This document shows positions 1 to 8,960 of a stretch of 11,617 nucleotides of DNA, piece by piece. How positions within the stretch are numbered: position 1 is the stretch's first letter; each line of letters opens with the position of its first letter. A model generated the notes under the pieces. It worked only from the letters and a program-made list of their open reading frames with translations, had not been told where the DNA came from and made no database searches. The translations under genes and the position numbers were made by a program. The stretch is from Monoraphidium neglectum (Eukaryota; Chlorophyta; Chlorophyceae; Sphaeropleales; Selenastraceae), in NCBI RefSeq assembly GCF_000611645.1, contig NW_014011994.1, positions 1-11,617 on the forward strand. Reading direction: 5' to 3'.

Positions 1-52
1 TGCCAACCCTCCCCCCACCCCTCCCCCACGCGGCGCCGACCCGCCGCCGCAG

Positions 53-1670
53 CCCGTTTTTGCGCCGGCTGTCATACCTAGTGGAGAGCCCCCAGGACCT
101 AGATGACGCCCTGTGGTCGTTCACGGGGCTGGCGGGGCTGCGGGCGCTGGAGGTGGTGGCAAAGGGGCCGCTGCTCATGGCGGACCAACTGAGGGTGAGC
201 TGGGGGGCGTGTTGGTCTGCGGCAAGTATGTGTGTGCAGTGTTTTGGGGCGCTGGAGGTGGTGGCAAAGGGGCCGCTGCTCACGGCAGACCAGCTGAGGG
301 TGAGGCGTCTGGGCGTGGGGTGTATCGGTGTGCAGCCGGCGTGTGTGTGTCGCGGGACAGGCGTGAAGCGAGAGCGCATGCCATCAGTCGGAGCGACGCC
401 CAAATGCACATGCGCGTGCGTATACAAACCGACGCCCAGCGTTGGGGACTATCTCAACTCGCTTGTGGCCGCGCCGCAGGTGCTGGGGATGCTGCCCTTG
501 ACGGAGCTGCGGCTAGACTCCTGGGCGTTCAAGCAGCAGCCGACGCTGAGCCGCCCCGCGTTCAGCCACATCAGCAACGAGGGCGTCAAGGCGCTGGTGG
601 ACGCGATCTGCGCGCGCATGGTCCACGCGCAGGGTGAGCGGGGTTTGACCGCGGTTGACCAGGGTTGACCGGCGGCGACCGGGCGCCTTGATTGGGATAA
701 GGGGGGTGGATATGGATGAGAACGGCCGACGCGCGCACGGCCGGGTCACATCAGTGCGCTGGGCGCGTGCACGGCAATGGTACATCATCGCGGCGTGTGC
801 GCGTTGCGCGTTACAAAAAGGGGCCATCAACAACCGGCTCTGAGAGCAGGGGGCTCATTCGGGGACACCTTTCGTTCGGGGACACCTTTCGTTCGGGGAC
901 GCCAAGGGGGGCGCCTCGGGTGACGCACGCGTCAGTGCGGTGCAGCGAGGGAAGGGGGCGCCTGTCCGACGCGCCGCACGCCAGCATATTCACACCAGTC
1001 AATCGCAGTCGATAGTCGTATGCATCTATTCATGAGTTCCTGTGTGTGCTTATTAAAAACTTGATTGACGCGAGCCCCGCCCTCTCCGGCCCCCGCCTCC
1101 CGCCGGCCCGCCCCGCAGAGGCGGCCCCATTGAAGCTGTCTCTGGCCGGCGCCACCACCATTAATCACGAGGCGGTGTCGGCGCTGCTGCGGCTGCCCGT
1201 GCTCACCGAGCTCGACATCGCGGGCTGCTCCAAGATCACGCCGATGGATAAGATGCGCCTGGTTGCCAAGGTGGGCGCGGGGACACGGTTTTTCGGGGGG
1301 GAGGGGGGGGCGCCTTTTTATCAGGGGACGATGCGGCCACGGTCCTGCGGAGCCCTCGAGCCCGCATGCACTGAGACGTGCACATGTACTGAGACGCCCT
1401 TGCCGGCTCGCTGCACGAGACTTTGGGTCCCCGCATGTGGTGGAAAAATTGATTGGGGGTTGAGGAGCGCCGCTCGCGCCCTTGCAGCAGAGTCGTGTCG
1501 AGACCCTCTGTACACACATCATGCAGCGCCTGCCGCTCTCTCCCCCCCCCCTCTCACACACACACACACCGATTTTCATCCCGCAGGTCAAGGCTGGCCG
1601 GGAGCTGCTGGCGTCGGGGCGCCCCCTCATAATGCGCCAGGCCCGCTTCCCTGGCCTGATGATCCTCTGA
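53..1670 (+). CDS. Leucine-rich-repeat protein, 3' portion (four exons, 5' end outside window)
   Basis: Exons are 53-194, 480-633, 1119-1270 and 1587-1670 (TGA at 1668-1670). All junction phases agree: the first exon enters after one base of a split codon, then junctions are phase 0, phase 1 and phase 0. Donors are GTGAGC, GTGAGC and GTGGGC; acceptors are CGCAG, CGCAG and CCGCAG. The joined product shows about 176 C-terminal residues with LRR-like segments such as LRALEVV, LTELRLDSW, LKLSLAG and LTELDIAGCSKIT, the last resembling the LRRs of F-box/AMN1-type proteins. LRR domains usually mediate protein binding. No F-box, kinase or membrane segment is visible in this fragment, so the specific role is unknown. 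A CAG acceptor at 50-52 after a pyrimidine-rich run indicates further upstream exons. The first exon end is partly duplicated at 247-304. Confidence is good for gene and frame, low for function. Confidence 0.72.
142..199 (+). repeat. Direct repeat copy 1 (exon end plus splice donor)
   Basis: This 58-bp block matches 247-304 at 55 of 58 positions, with a 105-bp offset. It covers the last 53 bases of the first visible LRR exon and the first five bases of the following intron, donor included. It encodes the segment ALEVVAKGPLLMADQLR. Confidence 0.95.
247..304 (+). repeat. Direct repeat copy 2, possible cassette or extended exon
   Basis: This is the second copy of the block at 142-199. It keeps the donor (GTGAGG, GT at 300-301) and the same reading frame, encoding ALEVVAKGPLLTADQLR. 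Frame 195-299 has no stop, so the upstream exon could extend by exactly 35 codons. Alternatively, a CAG acceptor at 237-239 would define a 60-bp phase 0-0 exon (240-299). Confidence 0.9.
641..680 (+). repeat. 10-bp tandem repeat in LRR-gene intron
   Basis: Four consecutive 10-mers (gggtttgacc, gcggttgacc, agggttgacc, ggcggcgacc) share the core GGTTGACC and lie just inside the intron 634-1118. They have no coding role in the model. Confidence 0.8.
858..900 (+). repeat. 17-bp tandem repeat, about 2.5 copies
   Basis: The unit ttcggggacacctttcg occurs at 858-874 and 875-891, followed by a partial third copy at 892-900. The two full copies are identical, which suggests a recent expansion. The repeat lies in the 485-bp LRR-gene intron. 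Confidence 0.95.
1555..1568 (+). repeat. CA dinucleotide microsatellite in intron
   Basis: Seven CA units follow a C/T-rich stretch and lie just upstream of the acceptor at 1585-1586 of the LRR gene. They form part of its pyrimidine-rich 3' intron end. Confidence 0.9.
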
Positions 1671-3314
1671 TATTTTTGTCATGTTTTATGGTTCATGTCT
1701 GATGCAGCCTCCCTGGGTGCCCCCAGCGCCCGGGCCCTGTCAAGTGTTGCCGCGGCGCGCCCGGCCGGGCCGCGCGACTACCCACTGGCTTGGTCCGCGC
1801 GGTCAGCAGCTGCCGAGAGCGCACGCGCCGCGCGACGCGCCCTTGGGGCCGCCTCCTATGGGACGCGGCTCTGGCGGACGCCCGCCCGCGGGCGGGGCCT
1901 GGCGCCTGTTTTCGCGCCCGTTATGATGCATCCCTTGCCGGCGTCGCGGCGTGCCCTCGCCCCTCTTTTCGCCGCCGCGCGCGCCGCCGCGAACGAACCC
2001 TCGAGCATTCGGTAAGCCACAACCAAGCGCATCCCCCAGACTGTGTCCCATGCGCACCCACCCTAGCAGGACTTTTCGGGCGGGGGGCACGCCCCCTGCC
2101 GCCGGCCTATTTTCGCCTCCGCGCAGTGGGCACCCCGCCATACGCCCCCAACATGCGCCGCTTCGAGCCGCCCTGGGGCCCGGCGTGCCGCGCCGCCGCC
2201 CCGGCCCCCGCAACCCGACGCGCCCGCGTTTTTTTCCTGTGTGGGGGGACCCGCTGCGGGGCGCCTCGCGACGCGGCGAGTCCGCCGCGGGGGCGGGGCC
2301 GGCGAGCGGGCGCCTCGATTCCCGGGTGGCCGCCCGCCGCCACGCGCCGCGCGCCACGCGGATGCGGCATTCCTTTGGGTGGCAGGTGACTCACTCCGCG
2401 CAAGCAGCCGCACCTGGGCCCGGGCTGTCGGTCCCTGGCCCCCGCGGGGGTGCACAGAATTGGGGCCTGCGACCCTCAAACCCCTGTGCGCGCGCCCTCT
2501 CATGGGGCGTGCGCCGCGCCCGGCTCGGCAGGGCGCGGCCGCAGTACTTAATCAGAAATAAGGCGGCTGCTGTGTGAACCTTTAGCTTCTCCGCGCCCAT
2601 GGTGAAGGGAAGTGCTGACCGATGGTCTCAGCCGCGCACCCCTGCAGCGCTGCCCCGCCGCCGCGGGGCCTCGCCGCTTTGCAGTGGCGGAGCCGCCTCA
2701 TGTTTATTTCATCGGGCGATTTCGGGTCCCCGCCGCCGCCTCGCTTTTAGAGCGGCGCCCGCGGCCCGGCGCCGCCGCGCTCCGGCGAATTGCCCCCGTT
2801 TGCCCGGCGCCGGCGGTTTTTTTCCTCATCCCAGGCGGTTTCGCCCCATCTCTATGCCTCCGCGCGGCGGGCGCCCCCTTTCTGAGCACCCCTTGGGCGG
2901 CGCAAGCGCGCTCTGCCTTGCCTGGGCGCCCCCGTTGTTTCCCACATGCTCCAGCCCCGCCGCCACGGGCGGCCCCCAGCGCGGCGCGGCTTGCCCGCAG
3001 CTGTGCGAGGCCCGAGCGCCCCTGAGGGGGTGCGAAGCGCTATGCCCCAAACCCTAACACACATGCGTGCACGCGCGGCGGCCCACACAACGTGCGACCC
3101 AGCCATCGTCTTAGATATTCCGCCCGGCGCCGCCGCCTGGCCGCCCCACGCCCGCTCCCGCGCCTTGCACCGCAGGCGCGCGCCACCTAGGGCGTCCGTG
3201 TGTAACCACGGCTGTCGCGTCGGCCCACCCCCATGACAGTGCCAGCAGGGCCCCCTCACCGCCATGGCCCATGGCTGCCTTGCCTCCCCTGCTCAGTCCA
3301 ACGGTCACGGGATT
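1671..3314. other. GC-extreme block without a supportable gene
   Basis: This 1.6-kb stretch lies between the stop of the LRR gene and the 3' end of ELOF1, so the two genes converge on it. It is extremely rich in C and G with scattered T-runs (around 2229-2235 and 2816-2823). Long open frames exist on both strands, but their products are Pro/Arg/Ala/Gly-rich, have no recognisable motif, and overlap one another as expected from GC-driven lack of stops. A 16-bp perfect palindrome (cccgcccgcgggcggg, 1881-1896) and a 12-bp one (2439-2450) are present but could arise by composition. A TGTAA at 3201-3205 on the plus strand is the first such motif after the LRR stop, so a very long 3' UTR cannot be excluded. 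Confidence 0.5.
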
Positions 3315-3319
3315 TTACA
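3315..3319 (-). terminator. Candidate TGTAA polyadenylation motif for ELOF1
   Basis: The minus strand reads TGTAA here, about 258 bp past the ELOF1 stop codon. TGTAA is the known polyadenylation signal of many chlorophyte nuclear genes. Position and strand fit, but a five-base match is weak on its own. Confidence 0.5.
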
Positions 3320-3576
3320 AGCTTCAGATGAGAGCCTTGCTCGGCGGGGCATGGAGGCACCTCCGAAACGGGTGCGTGTCAGCAGATGAGGGATGGGGCT
3401 CAGGAATGCGGCGCCGCGCACGCAGGCGCGTCAGCCGCGCCCAATCAATAGCAGGCTCGCCGGCCGCACGCGATCCTGGAAAGCTGCGCTGCCGCTGCAC
3501 GTTGCTCCGAGCGCGGCCGGCGCAGGCGCCGGCTACAGCGCGCGACGACGCCACTATACGAAATCAGCTTTGCATG

Positions 3577-4453
3577 TTATGCGTTGGCGCTCTCGCAGGC
3601 ATCCAGCCAGTCGCTGCGGGGCGAAAGGCGGTGGGGTGTGGTGGGGCGGAGGCGGCATGAGGTGGTCGGGGGTGGTGGGGGGCGGCCGAAGCAGCAAGGC
3701 ATGGCGCCCGCGCCGCTCCACGCCCGCGCCCCGGCCGCAGCTGGCTCACCACACTCCCACTTTTCAACCAAGCGCAACCGCGCGGCGCCGCCGCCGCCGC
3801 GATCAAGCAGCCGCAGGCATGCCATGGGGTATCCTGTCCCGCCATGAGTCCTGCCGCGGTTTTGACCGCTGCCGAAACACAAGGAGCACCACCCAGATCA
3901 CCCAGGGCTGCCTGATATGCAGGGCCGTCCCCAGGGGTCCTGTAAACACCTGTAGATGTCAATCGGCTCAGACAGGTGGTTGATCTTGCTGCTGAAGCTC
4001 TCCTTGCAGTGCACGCACTCCACGGTCCCCTCCTGACGCTCCCAATCCATGGTGCATTGGACCTGGGGTTGGGGGGAGGGGAGACAGTCGGGGGGGATCG
4101 GATGGGTGGCGCCAGGGCCCCTGGCTGCAGTAGGAGTGTGGGCCGACAGCATTTGCGGTTGCGGCGGCGCGGCGCGGCACACACATGTTGCGCGACGAGG
4201 GCGCTTCTGCAAGAGGGAGGTTGCCGGCCGGACCCAGCTGAGGGCTGAGGGAGCGGCGCAGCCGCAGCCGCATGGCGCGGCCGCATGGCGCGGCCGCATG
4301 GGGAGCATGGGCCGCAGCGTGGAGGTCGCCCGTGCATGCAGCAGCGCCGCGCACCGTCTTGGTGCTGTTGCAGAAGGGGCAGTTGAACGATGTGTCCAGC
4401 TTGGGCGCCGGCGCCTTGGGTGGCGGCTTGGCGGAGCTCTTGCGCTTGCCCAT
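3577..4453 (-). CDS. ELOF1: Transcription elongation factor ELOF1 (Elf1 zinc-ribbon protein)
   Basis: Exons on the minus strand are 4453-4355, 4062-3950 and 3613-3577, in phases 0 and 2. They total 249 nt and encode 82 residues plus stop, almost exactly the family's usual length (human, 83). The product begins MGKRKSSAKPPPK, the basic tail typical of Elf1. It then has CPFC (Cys25, Cys28), a conserved Cys36, and CVHC (Cys49, Cys52), which form the four-cysteine zinc ribbon. The family signature SEPIDIY (64-70) follows, then the acidic end SDWLDACESANA (71-82). Elf1/ELOF1 binds elongating RNA polymerase II, supports transcription through chromatin and, in animals and yeast, assists transcription-coupled repair; it acts in the nucleus. 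The ATG has an AAAAATGG context. Donors are GTGCGC and GTGTTT; acceptors are CCCAG and CGCAG. The first-exon start is fixed by homology and the gene appears intact. Confidence 0.96.
4268..4302 (+). repeat. 13-bp tandem repeat in ELOF1 intron 1
   Basis: The unit ccgcatggcgcgg occurs at 4268-4280 and 4281-4293, with a partial third copy to 4302. The unit junctions create gcggccgc octamers. The repeat lies wholly within ELOF1 intron 1 (4063-4354). Confidence 0.9.
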
Positions 4454-5085
4454 TTTTGGGCGCGCGCCACCCCGGCCGCTGCTGCTGCCTTGCCCGTGCG
4501 CGGTTTGCGCCGCCTGCACGCGGTGCGCACCGCGCCTATGCAACTAGTGTATCTACAACCCCAATTTTACTGTCTCCAGTAAGCTGTTTGAGCTATGCTA
4601 CCGCGAAGGGCGGAGTGCGGGAGTGGAAAGCGGGGTGGGTACAGTACAGTGACGTCCGTGCTGCAACTTTGAAGGTGCAGCACCTATTGGAGCTATGATT
4701 GATGCGATGCGAAGCTGAATACGTGCCATCGGGACGTACTGATTAACCATGATCTGAGCGCGCAAGTTGACGTGCGCTGGATTGCCGCTGCCCGCCGCCT
4801 TTTTTCGCTTATGAGGAAGCATATTCGATGCATTTCCGACATTGCTGTGGCTGACGCCCACCAATGTTTGTTGACAGCAGCGGGTAATGATGTCAGCAAA
4901 CCCACGGCAAGGAGGGCGGCGCGGCACTCGATGCACAGTCGAACGCGGCACACTGGACCCGGCCGCGTTTCCCCATATGAAGCACTGATCTGATTGGAGG
5001 CAGCTTTTTTATGGAAGCAGCGCTGGATGGCACAAACATGCATAAGCAGTTGACTTTGAGATTGAATCTAGGTCCTGATTCTTTG
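4454..5085. promoter_or_regulatory. Spacer holding the presumed ELOF1 promoter and 5' UTR
   Basis: This segment lies upstream of the ELOF1 start and downstream of the presumed 3' end of the secreted-protein gene, both on the minus strand. Base composition is clearly less GC-rich than in the flanking genes, especially around 4540-4600 and 4680-4860, which fits a promoter/UTR. No TATA box or conserved element could be assigned. Open frames here (for example minus 4693-5043) have no recognisable domain. Confidence 0.35.
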
Positions 5086-5090
5086 TTACA
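5086..5090 (-). terminator. Candidate TGTAA polyadenylation motif for the secreted-protein gene
   Basis: The minus strand reads TGTAA here, about 670 bp beyond the stop at 5760. No closer minus-strand TGTAA was found in 5091-5759. It would give a long but not unusual algal 3' UTR. Confidence 0.35.
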
Positions 5091-5759
5091 AACCTTGGTG
5101 AATGGTTATGCACCAAATGCTCATCATGCGTGAAAGGATGCACCTGTGGGAAGGATGAATGAAAAATTCCGCAAGGGCCACAGCCACATGGGCAGGCCGC
5201 ATGCTGGATCCAGGCGCGTCGGCAGGAACTGTGGTGGGGGTGCAATTGGAGGGGACGGGGCCTGCAGCGCCGCTCAGCGCGACGCGCCGGAAGCATGTTG
5301 CAGCAAGGAATGGGTGGTGCATGGTGCGCCAAAGAGGCAGGTACTTTGGCGTAGAAAGGAAGGCTTGTGGTTGGCGCTGGTAAGCACGCGCACATCATGT
5401 GTTGTCACCGATTTAAATCACGAGTGGCATCCACCAGGGCCGACAGAGCCACAAACCACTGCACAGCTTGGAGCCCTCACTGCTTGGCGGTGCCAAACGT
5501 TCGTGCAGTGATGGGATTGAAATTGCGAGAGCTGCAAACACCCAAACGCCAAAGGCACCGACGTCCCTTCTTGGCCACGCAGCAGCAGCGGCGGCGCACG
5601 AGCGCCCCCGCGCGAGCGGCAGCAGTAGGAAACTGGGGAGCAGGAGCAAGCGGGCCGGGCACGTCCCTTCCGGCCCGCAGGTGCCCTCGCCGCGTCGGCA
5701 AAACCTTCCGCGTGCCGCATGGCGGCATGAAGGCCCGCAGGGGGCAGGAGAGCCGGCGC
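5091..5759 (-). other. Presumed 3' UTR of the secreted-protein gene
   Basis: This 669-bp stretch follows the stop codon of the seven-exon gene. Open frames occur on both strands but none shows a domain, a sensible start or matching splice sites. It is best read as 3' UTR and intergenic sequence. Confidence 0.4.
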
Positions 5760-8700
5760 TTAGGCAAGCAGGCGGCGGCTGGGGCGGCCAGTCGGCGCGG
5801 CAGGGGGGGTGCGGGGCTTGGGCACGTTGAACCAGTGGCCGGTGGTGGCGGTAGGTGTGTCGGGGACGTAGTACATGCCGTTTGAGTAGTAGTAGTAGGT
5901 GGCCGCCCTGGGGGATTTGATGAGCGGTGGCATACGCGAGGTGCGTCAGAGGAATGGACGGGTGGGGTCGGGGCAGGCGGGGCAATGTCTGCGCGATGTA
6001 CGACACGCTGATATCAGGGCAAGTTTAAGGGCAGTCCTAGATAAATTGTGAGCGGTGCTGACAAGAATGCGCAATATTCACAACAAGACAGTCAGCAAAA
6101 CGGTACGATATGATCTGGAGCCGACAAGGTGCTTTGGGGTTTCCTTTCTTGGACAGAGACAGAGATGCCCGTCCAGCTGCCAGGTGGTGCTGACCACGCC
6201 ATACAGCTGCATCAACAGAGGAATGCATGGAGTCGACACCAAGTTCACTATGAGCTTCTCACTTGGGCTCGTAGTAGTACCAGTTGTTCTCCGAAAAGAG
6301 GTACCACTGGTCGTCCTTGAGGTAGTGCCACTGGTTGTCCTGCAAGGTGATGTCATGATGACATCACCATTCACCAAATTTGCGAGCGTGCAGCACGATA
6401 CAGGTGGTCGTGGTTAGTGATGTTTAGGGCGACAAAACAAATAGCTGGGTTGCTTGTGGCTGCCGGGAAGTCCTGGCCAACCCCACGCCGATGTGCCCGT
6501 TTCAGAGAGTTGACCAGTGCACCAGCAAAAGTTCAATCCAAACGGCCTCCTCATCCTCGGCCCCACCTGGTAAAGGTAGGACACCCCGCCCAGCTGGTAC
6601 CACTGGCCGTTCTGGTAAACAGGAGCCGTGCGGTCCTGCCCGGCCGGCGGGCCCGACGGGCCGGCCGGGGAGCCGCCCGAGAAGACGCCGCCGGAGGACG
6701 CGCCGCCGCCGCTGCTGACGCCGCCGCCGGTGTTCGCGGCGGGGTAGAACTGGCCTGCCAAATACTGGTACCAGACGCCGCTGAATTGGTACCTGCGGCC
6801 GGCCGGGTTGGATTTGCGTCCGATGTAAGTCTGTCATGCCAAAATCGTGCTGTAAGGGGTGCTGATTTTTCGATGGCCATCCAAAATGGAGCCTCGCATG
6901 TGCTTTGAAGGGGGTTTGGGGTGCGCACAGATGGCAAGCACGCGAGCGCAGGGGCACAAAGCAAACGAGGCTGGGCCAGGGGAGAGCTGCGGTCAGAAGG
7001 TAAGCAGCCAACAGCAGGTGGGGCGATGCGGCCACTTGACACGAGCCGAGGCTAGGGCCCACCCCCGTCCGCCGGTCGTCCGGCCCAAACTGAAAGCTTC
7101 AAGCAAGAAAGCTTACGCAGGCACAAAACAGCCAAGCGACGCGCGCGGACCGTCGCCCGGGCGCGCACCAGTTGCCGTTGACGTAGCCGCCCGCTGGGGA
7201 CTCCCTGCCCGCGCCGCCGGTGTAGGGCCCGTACGGGCCGCCCCTTGCGTACATCCACCAGTTGGGGTTGGTGAAGGGGTCGGTCCAAGGGTTCTGGAAA
7301 GGGCTGTGGATGGTGGCGTCGTCCTCGGTCCTCTTCGCCAGACCGAGGGCCGCGCCGCCCTTGCCGCCAGAGGGCGCCTCGGGGGGCGCCGTCGCGTTAC
7401 CGGCGGCGCCGGCCCACGCGCCCGTCTCGGGGTCGACGCCGGTCGCGGCCTTGGCGGTGCTGGCGCAGGCGGCGGTTGCCTCGATTGCGAAGGCGGTGGC
7501 AAAGTCCTCCGGAGAGCAGTCGCCGAAGCCGGTGGCGAGCTCGGCGGCACACAGGAAGTCAGAGGCGGTCTTGGCCCCCTGCGTTTGTGAGGTGGAAAAT
7601 TGGGCGAGGTAAGGCTTTGGGGCGGAGCGGGGCATAGCGTGGGAGACAAGCAGCAGGCAGGCAATCATGGAGGGGGGGTGAGTGGGCGGGGTGCCGTGCA
7701 GCTACTTGCAGGTCTGCGACGGTTGGGTGAGGTCAGCAATAAAATCACACGCAAGGGAAGCTTGCTGAACGACCCGTGCGGCCGCTGGACAGCGGGGCAT
7801 CGGCGCGCACTCTAATACATACTCATTCCCATTGATAGCACGTAAGAGCTCACCTGCTGGCAGGCGCCGTGCGCGAACTTGCTGCACTGCACCAGCGAGG
7901 CGCTGCCATTGGCCGCCTTCAAGTCAACCGCCGTCGCGTTTGCGGCGGCGGCGGCGTTAGCGCGGATGACGATGCCGGGGCCGAAGCCCTGGCAGGCCGC
8001 CTTGGCATTGTGGCAGGCCAGCTGCGTTGGTGGGAGTGGACCAGAAGGGGCGCGGGTGGGCGTGAGAAGATGACGGAAGGGGTGAAACCCCTTGCGGCCA
8101 GTTTTGAGTCGGAAGGGTGGGCGCAATATGCAGTTGCGCTTTGCCAGGTGCTAAGCGCCGCGCCGTCCGCTGACACCAAAAGCTTTGCGGAACCTTGATC
8201 ACCGCGCGGCTTGAGGTGTGAGTCTAATTGCCTGGGTGAGGAGCGCGCCGCTGAGGTCATGGTGCATTGCACTGAGCTGGGCCTGGCCCCGCTCACCCAG
8301 GCGGTGGTGTCGCCCTGGAGGGCGCCGGCATTAATGCAGCCCTCGGCAGCCTCAACAGAGTACCCGCTGGGCGACCCCGACGGCGTCAGCGGCGCGGGTG
8401 CGACGGGCGCCGCAGGCGCGGCGGGCGCGGCGAGCGCGGCGGGCGCAGCGGGCGCGACGGCCGGGGCGGCGCCGCTCGGCAGCGGGGGCAGCGCGGCGGG
8501 GGCGCTTGGCGGCTGCAGGATGCGGGGCGCGGCGGGCGGTGTGGCGGACGGGGGTGCGTCGGCTGGGGCCTTACCCTTGGGGTTTGGCTTTGCGGCGTCA
8601 GCCTGCGAGTTTGGGGTGGCGGGCGGCGTGCGGGATGGCGCCGTGAGCATGTGTCGGGGCAGTAGAGGTTTCTTTGGTCGTGATGTCTCGGCGGCCTAGC

Positions 8701-8960
8701 CGTGAGCGGTCGGGCGAGCATGGGCACATGCACACTAGGCTGACTTTATTTTGGCTGTATCGAATATCAACTATGCTGGAGGGCGCTGGAGCAGCACAGC
8801 AGTGCCGCACGCCCTCTGTGAAGTGCATGCATATCCGTCATCACTGCTGACGCAGCGGGGGCGGGGGCAACGCAGGCGCCACACCGTCGACCACGCTCAC
8901 CACGTAAAGCGTGGCCAGACAGGCAATCAGAACCATGCATGCTACTCGGCTCCGCCTCAT
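5760..8960 (-). CDS. Secreted eight-cysteine, Trp/Tyr-repeat protein of unknown family (495 aa, seven exons)
   Basis: Minus-strand exons are 8960-8901, 8695-8297, 8021-7854, 7578-7169, 6792-6567, 6339-6263 and 5907-5760 (TAA at 5762-5760). They total 1488 nt and every junction agrees in phase (0,0,0,2,0,2). The start has a GCCACCATGA context. Residues 1-22 form a signal peptide (basic MRRSR, then a hydrophobic core; VAA is a plausible cleavage site). Residues about 25-130 are a Pro/Ala-rich linker with many AP motifs, like hydroxyproline-rich algal wall proteins. Residues 140-247 hold eight cysteines spaced C-x15-C-x6-C-x35-C-x7-C-x11-C-x10-C-x16-C. NAT, NGS and NAT sequons suggest N-glycosylation. 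Residues about 300-475 are very rich in Trp, Tyr, Gly and Asn, with repeated motifs like NGNWYQF, NGQWYQL, DNQWHYL and DDQWYLF. There is no C-terminal membrane segment. I infer an extracellular or wall-associated structural or binding protein. I recognise no family. Confidence 0.8.
5886..5897 (+). repeat. GTA trinucleotide run encoding a tyrosine tract
   Basis: Four GTA units on the plus strand read as TAC codons on the minus strand and give four consecutive tyrosines at the start of the last exon of the secreted protein. Confidence 0.85.
6346..6368. repeat. Near-perfect palindrome beside a splice acceptor
   Basis: Two 11-bp arms (ggtgatgtcat and atgacatcacc) flank a single G. On the minus strand the palindrome ends just before TTGCAG, the acceptor of exon 6 (6339-6263) of the secreted-protein gene, where a pyrimidine tract would be expected. 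The core TGATGTCA/TGACATCA resembles bZIP-type sites. Confidence 0.9.

Noticed and set aside
1881..1896. Perfect 16-bp palindrome of G and C.
   Set aside because: In a region composed almost only of G and C, such palindromes are likely by chance. It has no loop and no repeated neighbours.
1790..2577. Long overlapping open frames on both strands (about 150-210 codons).
   Set aside because: Products are Arg/Pro/Ala/Gly-rich with no motif, and frames on both strands are equally open, as expected when GC is so high that stop codons are rare.
3049..3058. Telomere-like aaaccctaac.
   Set aside because: It is a single unit with no tandem copies, so chance is sufficient.
3564..4543. Long single-exon minus-strand frames of 190-257 codons across ELOF1.
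   Set aside because: They read through ELOF1 introns in other frames. The three-exon model reproduces the ELOF1 family from end to end at the right length.
6859..7590. Plus-strand open frame of 243 codons.
   Set aside because: It is largely antisense to exon 4 of the secreted-protein gene, whose minus-strand frame has cysteines, a glycosylation sequon and matching splice sites. The plus frame has none.
8211..8699. Plus-strand Gly/Ala-rich open frame.
   Set aside because: It is the antisense shadow of the Pro/Ala linker encoded by exon 2 of the secreted-protein gene.
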